Origin: Synechococcus sp. PCC 6312
GTDB lineage: Bacteria; Cyanobacteriota; Cyanobacteriia; Thermosynechococcales; Thermosynechococcaceae
Assembly (NCBI RefSeq): GCF_000316685.1
Contig: NC_019680.1
Location: 683,501-747,500 of the forward strand
Length of the DNA: 64,000 nt
Direction: 5' to 3'
Below the pieces are notes generated by a model that was given only the letters and a program-made list of their open reading frames with translations, did not search any database and was not told the DNA's origin. A program made the translations under genes and the position numbers. Below are positions 45,510 to 53,686 of this stretch, piece by piece (the stretch's first letter is position 1; each line of letters starts with the position of its first letter).

Positions 45510-46703
45510 GTGCTGAATTGGGTGGAGAGCAAACGAATTAAGGGCCATTGGCTGGCCTGGGGCCTGGGCTTAGGTCTGGGTTTATCTATAATTTTGGGTT
45601 GGGTTGGCTCCGCCGGATGGGCCACAGGCACCAAAGCCCCCCCGTCCACCCCGCAACTGCAGCAATGGCGAGAAACCATCAAACAGTACCAAGTCGGCGT
45701 GAGTCAAAAAAAGGAAGAACTAGAACGGATTGAAACCGCCGCCCGCCAACGCCTCCAGGCCCTGCAAACCAGCATCCAGTTAACCGATGACCAAATCGCC
45801 ACAGCCGAAGCCAACATTGCCACAGCCGTTGCCCAACTCCAGGATTTGGAAACCCAGCAAAAACAGACAGCTGCTAAGTACCAAGCCCAATTTGACATGA
45901 CAGCCGTGCGCCTGCGCTTTTTACAACAACAACGCAGCCAAAATACCTGGGCTTTTCTCCTCGACAGTGGCAGCTTGAATCAATTTCTGACCCGGAGGCA
46001 GCGCTTAAAGCAGCTCTACCAGGCCGACCAACGCCAACTGATTACCCTCAAGGCCGAGCAAGAGCAAATTCAACGGCAACAACAACTGATTACCACCAAA
46101 CAACAGCAGATTGCCTACCTAAAACGTCAATTGGAAGTCCAAAAAACCACCCTCACCACCCAGGCCAAGAGCCAAGATCAGATGGTGAATAAACTCAGCC
46201 AAGATCGACAAATCCTCGAAAACGCTGAAGCCCAACTCGATCAAGATGCTCAAACCCTGACCCTGCTGATCCAACAACGCCTCGGCTACGTGACCCCCCA
46301 ACCTGGCCCGATTACTGGCACTGGGCGATTAAGTTATCCAATTCGGGCCCCGATTACAAGCACCTTTGGCTGGCGGATTCATCCAATTTTAGGCACCCAA
46401 CGCTTTCACAATGGCCTGGACTTTGGCGCGCCCACCGGAACACCCATTCAAGCAGCAGAACGGGGACGGGTGATTTATGCCGGCTGGTATGGAGGTTATG
46501 GAAACGCGGTGATTGTGGATCATGGCAATGGCGCAACGACTCTCTATGCCCATGCGAGTCGCCTAGTGGTTGCAGAAGGGGATGTGGTGCAGCGGGGACA
46601 GGTGGTGGCCTTGGTGGGTTCCACGGGTTTGTCCACAGGCCCCCATTTACACTTTGAAGTGCGAATTAATGGTGAACCCCAGGATCCAAGTTATTACCTC
46701 TGA
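45510..46703 (+). CDS. M23 peptidase with coiled coil (EnvC/murein hydrolase activator-like)
   Basis: The protein has an N-terminal hydrophobic segment (about 12-38, GHWLAWGLGLGLGLSIILGW) and a long coiled coil (about 55-255, many Gln repeats). A LytM/M23 domain follows (about 290-397): TFGWRIHPILGTQRFHNGLD, GRVIYAGWYGGYGNAVIVDH and GPHLHFEV. The zinc ligands H..D and HxH are all present, so unlike EnvC it may be an active endopeptidase. The start is uncertain between GTG 45510 and GTG 45522. It probably acts in peptidoglycan remodelling at division. Confidence 0.9.
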   Translation: MLNWVESKRIKGHWLAWGLGLGLGLSIILGWVGSAGWATGTKAPPSTPQLQQWRETIKQYQVGVSQKKEELERIETAARQRLQALQTSIQLTDDQIATAEANIATAVAQLQDLETQQKQTAAKYQAQFDMTAVRLRFLQQQRSQNTWAFLLDSGSLNQFLTRRQRLKQLYQADQRQLITLKAEQEQIQRQQQLITTKQQQIAYLKRQLEVQKTTLTTQAKSQDQMVNKLSQDRQILENAEAQLDQDAQTLTLLIQQRLGYVTPQPGPITGTGRLSYPIRAPITSTFGWRIHPILGTQRFHNGLDFGAPTGTPIQAAERGRVIYAGWYGGYGNAVIVDHGNGATTLYAHASRLVVAEGDVVQRGQVVALVGSTGLSTGPHLHFEVRINGEPQDPSYYL

Positions 46704-46835
46704 ACCGGACAGTGATCCTAAACTCCATGTCTAAGGCTATGGTCTGTGGTGTAACATCATTAAGGCTGGGGTGGTTTTTACCGATGGCCGCACTGATCTG
46801 GCGTATTTAGGGTTTTTTAGGCTTGAAATGAATTG

Positions 46836-47462
46836 ATGGAGACACAGAACCCCACTACGGCTTTGCCCCCACCCCTGGAATCCAGTCCCGTACCCCTACT
46901 GGCAAAATTACCTAATCCCCCCGGCCTGGAAACCTGTCCGCGCCGGGCCCGTTGGCAGTTGGACTTAATGCTAATGGCCCTTGAGTCGTTGGATTTAACG
47001 GCGGCAGAAACAATGCTGCAAATTGTTAAAGACTTAAACCTAACCGTCATGATTCCCAACCGGGTTGTGTTTTGGTTGTTGCGCTCGACCAATCCATTTC
47101 GGAACTTAGCCCAACGGCTGCCCATGCCCTTGGATGAAGGTAAGGTTCTGGCTATGATTGTTTGTGATTTAGCCCGCCGCCAAACTGCAAATCTGCGTCA
47201 CCTTGTCTTTGTGATTCCCCAAATTAAACAACAAAACCTAGGTTATACGGACTATGCTCCCTTGGCTGAATATTTAGATCGGTTTCGCCGGAACTTTCGC
47301 AAACGGATGAACTTAAATCGCTCCAGTTTGTTGATCTATCGGGATACCGCCAAGTTGGATGAATTAGCCATCAAACTCTTGCCCCAGTTGTTGTTTTGTA
47401 CGGGAACGGCTGGCCTGGAGCGGTTATGGTTTAGTTTGTTTGACGGGGAAATTGAGGCCTAG
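46836..47462 (+). CDS. DUF3038 family protein
   Basis: The protein (208 residues from ATG 46836; an in-frame TTG lies just before) contains LDLTAAETMLQIVKDLNLTV, IPNRVVFWLLRSTNPFRNLA and LGYTDYAPLAEYLDRFRRNF. This fits DUF3038, a cyanobacterial family of unknown function usually encoded next to a DUF4335 protein, as here. No signal peptide or membrane segment is seen. Confidence 0.82.
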   Translation: METQNPTTALPPPLESSPVPLLAKLPNPPGLETCPRRARWQLDLMLMALESLDLTAAETMLQIVKDLNLTVMIPNRVVFWLLRSTNPFRNLAQRLPMPLDEGKVLAMIVCDLARRQTANLRHLVFVIPQIKQQNLGYTDYAPLAEYLDRFRRNFRKRMNLNRSSLLIYRDTAKLDELAIKLLPQLLFCTGTAGLERLWFSLFDGEIEA

Positions 47463-47472
47463 GAACTCGATT

Positions 47473-48156
47473 ATGCTCAATCAACGCCACTATAGTTTGC
47501 CCAATTGTGTCATTACCCTGGAGGGGATGAGTAGCCAGGCCGGGAATAGTGTTCTGCTGGATTTGGTGACCTCTTGTCAAATTCAAATTATCGGGGAGTC
47601 GGAACCCCTCAGAGGCGGTCGGGAATTTTTAGAAGCCTTGCTCGCCGCGATCAATCCCGTGATTCAGACTTGGCTGAGTGGGGTTAAGCCCTTAAAACAT
47701 TGGTTTCAGTTGCCGGATCAAAATCAAGTCACCAAAATCCATGTCCAGGCCCAAACCCCCGATGCCGACTCATTCTTAATTTTGATCCCCAAGCAACTCC
47801 TGGTTCCCACCATCACCGATACCACTACTCCGGATACCCCAGCCCCGGAGACTCAGGACTTTCTAGAGCTCAAACTGTCCACGGTGCAAATGTTTGATTT
47901 GGTAGAAGCGTTGGATCAACTCTGTCAGGACGAATTGACCTTGCCCAGCTTGCAGTTAGAACTTGCCTCTCTTCCCCGCCGGGATGTGGCCCCCACCATC
48001 ACCCTAGCCGCACAAGCCACCCCCATTGGCCTGGGAGCCATTAGTTTAGCCATGGCTGCCACGATCTTCTTTTTTGTCCCTGTTCCCACTCCCCGCCAAG
48101 AATCCCCAATCAAACCGGCAACCTCTCCTGCTCCCACCGCTCCCCCTAGTCCCTAA
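47473..48156 (+). CDS. DUF4335 family protein
   Basis: The 227-residue protein starts MLNQRHYSLPNCVITLEGMS and has a conserved alpha/beta head (about 1-190). One transmembrane helix follows (about 190-210, GLGAISLAMAATIFFFVPVP) and a Pro/Thr-rich tail. ATG 47473, 10 bases after the DUF3038 stop, is preferred over a start inside that gene. The DUF3038/DUF4335 pair is characteristic of cyanobacteria. The function is unknown. Confidence 0.8.
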   Translation: MLNQRHYSLPNCVITLEGMSSQAGNSVLLDLVTSCQIQIIGESEPLRGGREFLEALLAAINPVIQTWLSGVKPLKHWFQLPDQNQVTKIHVQAQTPDADSFLILIPKQLLVPTITDTTTPDTPAPETQDFLELKLSTVQMFDLVEALDQLCQDELTLPSLQLELASLPRRDVAPTITLAAQATPIGLGAISLAMAATIFFFVPVPTPRQESPIKPATSPAPTAPPSP

Positions 48157-48159
48157 TTG

Positions 48160-48636
48160 ATGCTCTTGAGTAAATTTTCCCCATCTCCGGCGTTCTCCCA
48201 TCCCCTGAAAATTTGCCTGGGCTTTTCCCAAGGAACGATTCCTAGCCCAACTGAAGTCCAGCAAGTCCAGGCCCTATTCGAGCAAGGTACGTTTTGGGCC
48301 CAAGGGCGAGATTTGGCTGGACTGACCCAGGCGATTTTAGCCAGTGATGTTGTGGTAACGGCCTGGAATGGGGCAAAATTGATTGGCATGGCTCGGGCTC
48401 TGTCGGATCGGGTTTATCGAGCCACTGTTTGGGATGTCGTGGTCTTACCGCAGTATCGAGGGCAAGGATTAGGGAAACAACTGGTACAAACCCTTTTGGA
48501 AACGCCAGAATTAAAGAGGGTCGAACGGATTTATTTAATGACGACCCATCACCAGGCCTTTTATGAACGCTTTGGCTTTCAAACCAATTCCACAACCACA
48601 ATGGTTCTGATTCAATCCACTAAATTATCCCATTGA
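48160..48636 (+). CDS. GNAT family N-acetyltransferase
   Basis: The 158-residue protein shows IGMARALSDRVYRATVWDVV followed by VLPQYRGQGLGKQLVQTLLE, the acetyl-CoA binding R/Q-x-x-G-x-G/A motif, and YERFGFQTNSTTTMVL. It resembles the GNAT group related to serotonin N-acetyltransferase and plastid GNATs. The substrate is unknown. It starts 3 bases after the DUF4335 stop, suggesting one operon. Confidence 0.88.
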   Translation: MLLSKFSPSPAFSHPLKICLGFSQGTIPSPTEVQQVQALFEQGTFWAQGRDLAGLTQAILASDVVVTAWNGAKLIGMARALSDRVYRATVWDVVVLPQYRGQGLGKQLVQTLLETPELKRVERIYLMTTHHQAFYERFGFQTNSTTTMVLIQSTKLSH

Positions 48637-48786
48637 CGATCAGGCCCGTAGCTCTCTCTCAGCTAAAACTCAGATTAATGCTTTAAGCTGGCTCCTGAGT
48701 GTTACTTTAAACCCATGCTCCTACTCTTAAATGAGTAGACAAGTGTGAGTCAGGAGAAATTTATCTGGCAATACTGGTAACGGTTG

Positions 48787-49347
48787 ATGATGAACAATAG
48801 ATACTCATTTATTGGGGGGCAGCAGGGGCAGTGGAATGTTAGAAAAATCCGGGAAATTTCAGGTACAGGTTTGGCGGCAGTAGCCCGTATCCAGATTGCC
48901 AATGAGAGTGTTCGAGAATTACCCTCAGAGAGTGCTTGGATGCTCCAGAGTTTTGTCAGTAATATTCGCTATGCCAATCGTCAAGAATTAACCATGTTGC
49001 GAGCCATTCAGCCCCCTCTGAATCGGGTTGATGCCGTCTTTGCCGTGTTAATTCCCATTAAAAAGTCTGCCCAATGGTGGGGGATGGCCCAAGATGAGCG
49101 GCGGGCAATTTTTGAGGAGGTATCCCATCATACAGCCGTGGGTTTAGAGTATTTGCCAGGAGTGGCCCGACAACTACATCATTGTCGAGATTTAGGTGAA
49201 CCCTTTGATTTTTTAACCTGGTTTGAATTTGCCCCGGAATACACCCAATCCTTTGAACAATTATTAGCCCGGATGCGCGCCACCAAGGAATGGGACTATG
49301 TAGAGCGGGAAGTTGAGGTACATTTGGAACGAAATAATATGGACTAG
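48787..49347 (+). CDS. Chlorite dismutase-like heme protein (short, clade 2 type)
   Basis: The protein (186 residues) contains WWGMAQDERRAIFEEVSHHT, AVGLEYLPGVARQLHHCRDL and GEPFDFLTWFEFAPEYTQSF, ending EWDYVEREVEVHLERN. The SHHTAVG histidine is the expected proximal heme ligand, and the Arg or Gln in GVARQLHH occupies the distal-side segment. Length matches the dimeric, short chlorite dismutases known from a Cyanothece strain. True chlorite-degrading activity needs the distal Arg to be placed by alignment. A heme-related or peroxidase role is the alternative. A ferredoxin gene follows 41 bases downstream. Confidence 0.8.
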   Translation: MMNNRYSFIGGQQGQWNVRKIREISGTGLAAVARIQIANESVRELPSESAWMLQSFVSNIRYANRQELTMLRAIQPPLNRVDAVFAVLIPIKKSAQWWGMAQDERRAIFEEVSHHTAVGLEYLPGVARQLHHCRDLGEPFDFLTWFEFAPEYTQSFEQLLARMRATKEWDYVEREVEVHLERNNMD

Positions 49348-49388
49348 ACTAGGTAGAAGCCATGCTACTGTGATTTAAAACTTTCCCA

Positions 49389-49766
49389 ATGCCCATCTCA
49401 TCTGAGCTTAAGCAAGTCATTCATTCGTTAGAGATTCCCAAAATTCACCGTCATCTATTTTTGTGTGCGGATCAGACCAAACCCCTCTGTTGCGACAAAG
49501 GCATTGGTTTACAGGCCTGGGATTATCTGAAAAAGCGATTAAAAGAATTAGGCCTGGATCAACCCTCAGAGCAACGGGATAACTGCATTTTTCGGACTAA
49601 AGCTAACTGTTTGCGGATTTGCCAGCGGGGGCCCATTCTCTTGGTGTATCCCGATGGGGTTTGGTATCACTCAGCAACTCCGGAGGTAATCGAAAGAATC
49701 ATTCAGGAGCATCTTCTCGCTGGGGAGATTGTCCATGAGTATCTATTAACCATTCATCGGTTATGA
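49389..49766 (+). CDS. Thioredoxin-like [2Fe-2S] ferredoxin
   Basis: The 125-residue protein has [20 protein letters not shown] and [20 protein letters not shown], with [19 protein letters not shown]. Cys in the LCADQ and CC regions together with NCLRIC form the four-Cys pattern of thioredoxin-like 2Fe-2S ferredoxins (as in NuoE and Shethna-type proteins). It could be an electron carrier for the neighbouring heme protein, but the pairing rests on proximity alone. Confidence 0.87.
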   Translation: MPISSELKQVIHSLEIPKIHRHLFLCADQTKPLCCDKGIGLQAWDYLKKRLKELGLDQPSEQRDNCIFRTKANCLRICQRGPILLVYPDGVWYHSATPEVIERIIQEHLLAGEIVHEYLLTIHRL

Positions 49767-49770
49767 GGCG

Positions 49771-50769
49771 TTATTCACCATGCCGTTTTTGATGCCATTT
49801 CCACGCGTGGGCGATAATATCTTCCAGGCCTGGGTATTTGGGATTCCAGCCTAACAATTTCCGGGCTTTTTCGGCACTACCCACCAACATTGGCGGATCT
49901 CCCTCGCGACGATCACAATGAATGGCTTTAATGGATTTACCTGTAACTTTTTCAGCCGTTTCAATCACTTCTTTGACCGAAAATCCGTTGCCATTGCCCA
50001 AATTAAAAACTTGACTTTCGTTATGCTCTAGCAGATATTCCAACCCTAAGACATGGGCTTCGGCTAAGTCATTGACATGAATATAGTCGCGAATACAAGT
50101 ACCATCGGGCGTGTCGTAATCTGTGCCAAAGACCGAAATAGCCGTTCGTTTTCCTAAGGCCGTTTGCAGAACTAAGGGAATCAAATGGGTTTCTGGGTTA
50201 TGATCTTCCCCTAATTCACCACTGGGGTCCGCTCCGGCAGCATTGAAGTAGCGAAAAATAATCGATTTTAACCCATAGGCCTGGTCAAAGTCCGCTAACA
50301 TCTGTTCGACCATGAGCTTACTTTTGCCATAGGGATTGATCGGGGCCTGGGGGTGGGTTTCGGGAATGGGCAGTAGTTGGGGAACTCCATAGGTGGCACA
50401 AGTTGAAGAAAAGACCAAACGCTTTACCTCAGCTTTAACCATAGCTTCCAAAAGTGTTAGGGTTCCAGCCACATTATTCCGATAGTACTTAGCTGGATCC
50501 GTTACTGATTCTCCTACATAGGCATAGGCGGCAAAGTGAATCACAGCATCAATAGAATAATTAGCAAATATCTGATCTAGAAACGTTCTATCGTTACAAT
50601 CACCAATAATAAGTTTGGTTTTAAGAACTTGATCGACTAAGTTTTGATGTCCGTAAACAAGATTATCAAGAATAATTACTGTATATTTATTTTTTATCAA
50701 AAAATTAACAGTATGGGAACCAATATAACCTGCACCGCCGGAAACTAATATCGTTAATTTATCTTTCAT
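49771..50769 (-). CDS. galE: UDP-glucose 4-epimerase
   Basis: The 332-residue protein has the NAD motif VSGGAGYIGSHTVNFLIKN, SSTCATYGVPQLLPIPETHP, catalytic YGKSK (Tyr-x-x-x-Lys) and FRYFNAAGADPSGELGEDHN, the GalE fingerprint. It interconverts UDP-glucose and UDP-galactose (or the N-acetyl forms) and feeds the glycan operon in which it is the last gene. The start overlaps the upstream GT2 stop by 4 bases. Confidence 0.95.
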   Translation of the reverse strand: MKDKLTILVSGGAGYIGSHTVNFLIKNKYTVIILDNLVYGHQNLVDQVLKTKLIIGDCNDRTFLDQIFANYSIDAVIHFAAYAYVGESVTDPAKYYRNNVAGTLTLLEAMVKAEVKRLVFSSTCATYGVPQLLPIPETHPQAPINPYGKSKLMVEQMLADFDQAYGLKSIIFRYFNAAGADPSGELGEDHNPETHLIPLVLQTALGKRTAISVFGTDYDTPDGTCIRDYIHVNDLAEAHVLGLEYLLEHNESQVFNLGNGNGFSVKEVIETAEKVTGKSIKAIHCDRREGDPPMLVGSAEKARKLLGWNPKYPGLEDIIAHAWKWHQKRHGE

Positions 50770-51647
50770 AAATTAGTCCATCGACTTTTCTTGTTTAACT
50801 CTAAGATTTTCACATCGACCAGAAATCTAAACCAAAATGCCTGCAAAACAGAGTGGATCAAGCCTATCCTACCATCCAGGAAGCCAAGCTTTATAAAATA
50901 ACTATATACAAAAAATAAAAAAGGTCGAAGTAATAAAGGTAAGCGATACCATACTTTATTTTTCAGCCATCTTTTCTGCATTCTAGAATCTCCCCAAAGT
51001 TTAGCCTGGAGGGTAGAATCATTTGACTGATGTTTAGTACGGTTAAATATTTCTCGAGCTTCTAAGCTAGACCAACGATTGTGAGTTGCCGTCCAACGCT
51101 CTAAAGAAGTCAGTTGTAAATCTAGCAACCAACCAGATAAGTGCTTGATTGAGCCATTAACAATAAAGTGTTGATCGTAAAGCCGATTCTCACATTTACC
51201 TTTTCCAGCTTTAAATAACCTTAAATGCCAGTTTGGATGTAGATGGCCATATCTAATCGGCTGCCCTAAAAAGTGTGGCAATCTTCGGAATAAATAGCCG
51301 TCAAAGTCCTGAGATTTATCGCTAAATTCTTTTTGAATGCTGATCACTAATTGTTCTGATATAATTTCGTCACTATCTAGGTGTAAAACCCATTGATTAT
51401 CTTCCAGGTTAGCATAACTTTGAGCCCAATTTCTCTGTTGAGCATAATTTTCAAATTCATGTTGAACAATTTGGCAATTATAGGCCTGAGCAATATCCAG
51501 TGTTTTATCAGTACTAAATGAATCAACAATTAGAAAATCAGAAGATATTTGCAAACATGAATCAAGAACCTGAGCAATAGAATCTTCAGAATTGAATGTT
51601 AAGATAATAACTTTGAGGTGTAATTGAGTCATCTCTTTATTATTCAT
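50766..51647 (-). CDS. GT2 family glycosyltransferase (WaaE/KdtX-like)
   Basis: The 293-residue protein has VIILTFNSEDSIAQVLDSCL, DFLIVDSFSTDKTLDIAQAY, AQQRNWAQSYANLEDNQWVL and HLDSDEIISEQL. These are typical of the small GT2 group related to beta-1,4-glucosyltransferase WaaE. HPNWHLRLFKAGKGKCENRL is also conserved in that group. An early start MNNKEMTQLH is used. It is translationally coupled to galE. Confidence 0.9.
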   Translation of the reverse strand: MNNKEMTQLHLKVIILTFNSEDSIAQVLDSCLQISSDFLIVDSFSTDKTLDIAQAYNCQIVQHEFENYAQQRNWAQSYANLEDNQWVLHLDSDEIISEQLVISIQKEFSDKSQDFDGYLFRRLPHFLGQPIRYGHLHPNWHLRLFKAGKGKCENRLYDQHFIVNGSIKHLSGWLLDLQLTSLERWTATHNRWSSLEAREIFNRTKHQSNDSTLQAKLWGDSRMQKRWLKNKVWYRLPLLLRPFLFFVYSYFIKLGFLDGRIGLIHSVLQAFWFRFLVDVKILELNKKSRWTNL

Positions 51648-51673
51648 AATTTAATTTATATATTTAGACTAGG

Positions 51674-52234
51674 TTAATACTCTCGAATAATTCTTTTTTT
51701 CAACGATTTACATGGATTGCCAGCACAAACTATCCAGTCCGGGACATCTTTGGTAACAACGGATCTGGCTCCAACAACTGCCCCCTCACCAATCGTAACG
51801 CCCGGACAAATAAAACTTTGTGCACACACCCAGGCCTGGTCTCCAACATAAATTGGCTTGGCATAAAGTTGAAAATTGCGACTTTCATAGTCATGAGAAC
51901 CACTACATAAATAAGTTCCCTGCGAAATAACAACTCTTTTTCCTAGGTGGATAGTAGCCATTGAGTAGCAGATAACATCATCAGCCATACCAGAGTAGTC
52001 TTCCATAACTAAGTTCCAAGGGGCCCAAACCTTAGCGCTGGGATAAACATGGCAATGCTTACCAATTTTGGCTCCAAATAGACGGAGTAATTGCGATCTC
52101 CATTCGTGTAAAGGTCGCGGTGAAAACCGAAATAATAGCTGGTAAAATATATTCCAAATTAATCGAAGTAGCCGATTTCTAAGTGAAAAGCTAGGTTGTG
52201 TATAAGGATCATTACTTGTAAGCGTATCACTCAT
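51674..52234 (-). CDS. WcaF-like hexapeptide-repeat acetyltransferase
   Basis: The 186-residue protein contains HVYPSAKVWAPWNLVMEDYS, ATIHLGKRVVISQGTYLCSG, SHDYESRNFQLYAKPIYVGD and IGEGAVVGARSVVTKDVPDW, the left-handed beta-helix of WcaF/colanic acid acetyltransferases. The His of GSHDY is the catalytic base. It probably O-acetylates a sugar of the surface polymer. Confidence 0.9.
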   Translation of the reverse strand: MSDTLTSNDPYTQPSFSLRNRLLRLIWNIFYQLLFRFSPRPLHEWRSQLLRLFGAKIGKHCHVYPSAKVWAPWNLVMEDYSGMADDVICYSMATIHLGKRVVISQGTYLCSGSHDYESRNFQLYAKPIYVGDQAWVCAQSFICPGVTIGEGAVVGARSVVTKDVPDWIVCAGNPCKSLKKRIIREY

Positions 52235-52279
52235 ATATAGTTATGCTGAAATTCAATTCATTCACTTATTCTAGGTTAA

Positions 52280-52310
52280 GTACTTAAAAAGTACAAAAAT
52301 TATAATTTTT
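52280..52310. promoter_or_regulatory. Two adjacent AT-rich palindromes
   Basis: GTACTT-AAA-AAGTAC (52280-52294) is followed directly by the perfect 16-base palindrome AAAAATTATAATTTTT (52295-52310). They lie 46 bases upstream of the acetyltransferase start, in a 234-base gap. They could be an operator, or a terminator for the upstream glycosyltransferase gene on the minus strand. Confidence 0.35.
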
Positions 52311-52468
52311 ATAAAATTCTATTTCAACTCAAGATTTTAATCTCAGCCTCAGTTTGTCTAATCTAATTGTCCAAACTTTAGGGTTTTCTTAAATATTTTT
52401 AAGGATTTTAAATCTCAGTATTCAATTGTGTTTTAGCCTTGGACATCACAATTTATTGGAGCATTGTA

Positions 52469-53629
52469 TTATGGTTCAAGAAGACAGGACTGGATGGTTT
52501 TTAGAAATGATTCTGTGGCCTGGTGAATTTCAAACCGAGATATAAAACAGGCCTGGGCATTTTGACACATTTGTAATTTCTGCTCATTAGGAAGATTAAT
52601 CCATCGAGATAAAAGCTCTATAGTGCCTGCTAATGTATCTGGAGCAACAAACCCGGCTTGGTCTGCTTCAATTTCTTGCCAGATGTTAATTTGATCCGAA
52701 ATTAATACAGGTAACTGACAGGCTAAAGCCTCTACAACAGCTAGACCAAAGTTTTCTTGGTGGGAAGGTAAACAAAAAACTTCGGCGCTTTGAAATGCTC
52801 CCCACTTTAAATCTCCCTCTAACATTCCCGTCCAAGTGATGCGACCTGCAATGCCCAAACTTTTAGCTAGCTCCTCTAACTGAGATTGCCATCCTGTTTG
52901 GTTGGGGCCAGCCATTACTAAATGTAATCTCTCATCGTGTTCACAAATTCTAGCAAAGGCCTGGATGAGTAAATCACAGCCTTTTTTAATATGAATCCGG
53001 CTTAAGAAAAGGACTAATCTTTTATGGAGTAAATGAGGGAATTTTTGAAAAAATAAATGTGATTGAAGAATTGATTCTTTCCTGGGAGCAGCAGTACCAT
53101 AGGCGACAACTTTCTCTCGGCATTGATAAAGCCAAAATGATTGTCGAGCGAGATTTTTTTCGGCTTCAGATGTAAAAAAGACAGCCTTGGCATCTCGTAG
53201 AACTTGATAGTCTCCCCAGGGCCAGTACAGCCATTTTTTCAGATGTTTTAATGGATAGGTGCGCTTAAACCAAGGATCTAGCATTCCATGAGTAAACACA
53301 AAATAAGGAACCGAACTACGATGCAAAGCCAGCCAAGTTCCAAAACTATTGAACTGCCAAATGCCATTGACAATTACACAATCGTAATTCACCGCATTCC
53401 TTTTTAACCAAGGAACCAGTCTAGGACTATATCCATAACCAGTTAGGCCTGGGCCAAGAGGATAAACCTTCAGCGGGAAGTTGACTAAAAAGTCTCCATT
53501 AGGTGCATCTAAACTGACAATTTCGATAAGATGTCCCCACTGCTTAAGGACAAAACTACGAGCAATAACTCCGGAAATTGGACCGCCACCTTTGGGGTTA
53601 ACTGAGCGAATACAGTGAAGGATTTTCAT
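52469..53629 (-). CDS. GT4-family glycosyltransferase
   Basis: The 386-residue GT-B protein begins MKILHCIRSVNPKGGGPISG and includes VLFLSRIHIKKGCDLLIQAF and PSHQENFGLAVVEALACQLP (the EX7E motif), like many capsule GT4 enzymes. FTHGMLDPWFKRTYPLKHLK is frequent in cyanobacterial and proteobacterial homologues. It transfers an unknown sugar with retention of configuration. Confidence 0.9.
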   Translation of the reverse strand: MKILHCIRSVNPKGGGPISGVIARSFVLKQWGHLIEIVSLDAPNGDFLVNFPLKVYPLGPGLTGYGYSPRLVPWLKRNAVNYDCVIVNGIWQFNSFGTWLALHRSSVPYFVFTHGMLDPWFKRTYPLKHLKKWLYWPWGDYQVLRDAKAVFFTSEAEKNLARQSFWLYQCREKVVAYGTAAPRKESILQSHLFFQKFPHLLHKRLVLFLSRIHIKKGCDLLIQAFARICEHDERLHLVMAGPNQTGWQSQLEELAKSLGIAGRITWTGMLEGDLKWGAFQSAEVFCLPSHQENFGLAVVEALACQLPVLISDQINIWQEIEADQAGFVAPDTLAGTIELLSRWINLPNEQKLQMCQNAQACFISRFEIHQATESFLKTIQSCLLEP

Positions 53630-53686
53630 GTTGTTTTGTAAACAAACGTAATCATACTGTCTGCAACTTTTTATTGAGTTGTTTAC

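Larger units (their letters stand above)
1136..51839. repeat. Dispersed CCAGGCCTGG palindrome (11 perfect copies seen)
   Basis: Perfect 10-base copies start at 1136, 6132, 6869, 20706, 21846, 30036, 31286, 36169, 42574, 49824 and 51830, mostly inside genes on either strand. The hexamer core CAGGCC occurs in almost every native gene. Only three HIP1 octamers (GCGATCGC) were seen, at 3692, 29578 and 37022. The range given is only the span from the first to the last copy. Confidence 0.85.

Noticed and set aside
45343-45540. Minus-strand frame of about 60 codons reading VIQLTWPICLDDPTIPNITG and beyond
   Set aside because: It reads like protein but has no start codon after an upstream stop and overlaps the M23 gene start. 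At best it is a fossil; no family was recognised.
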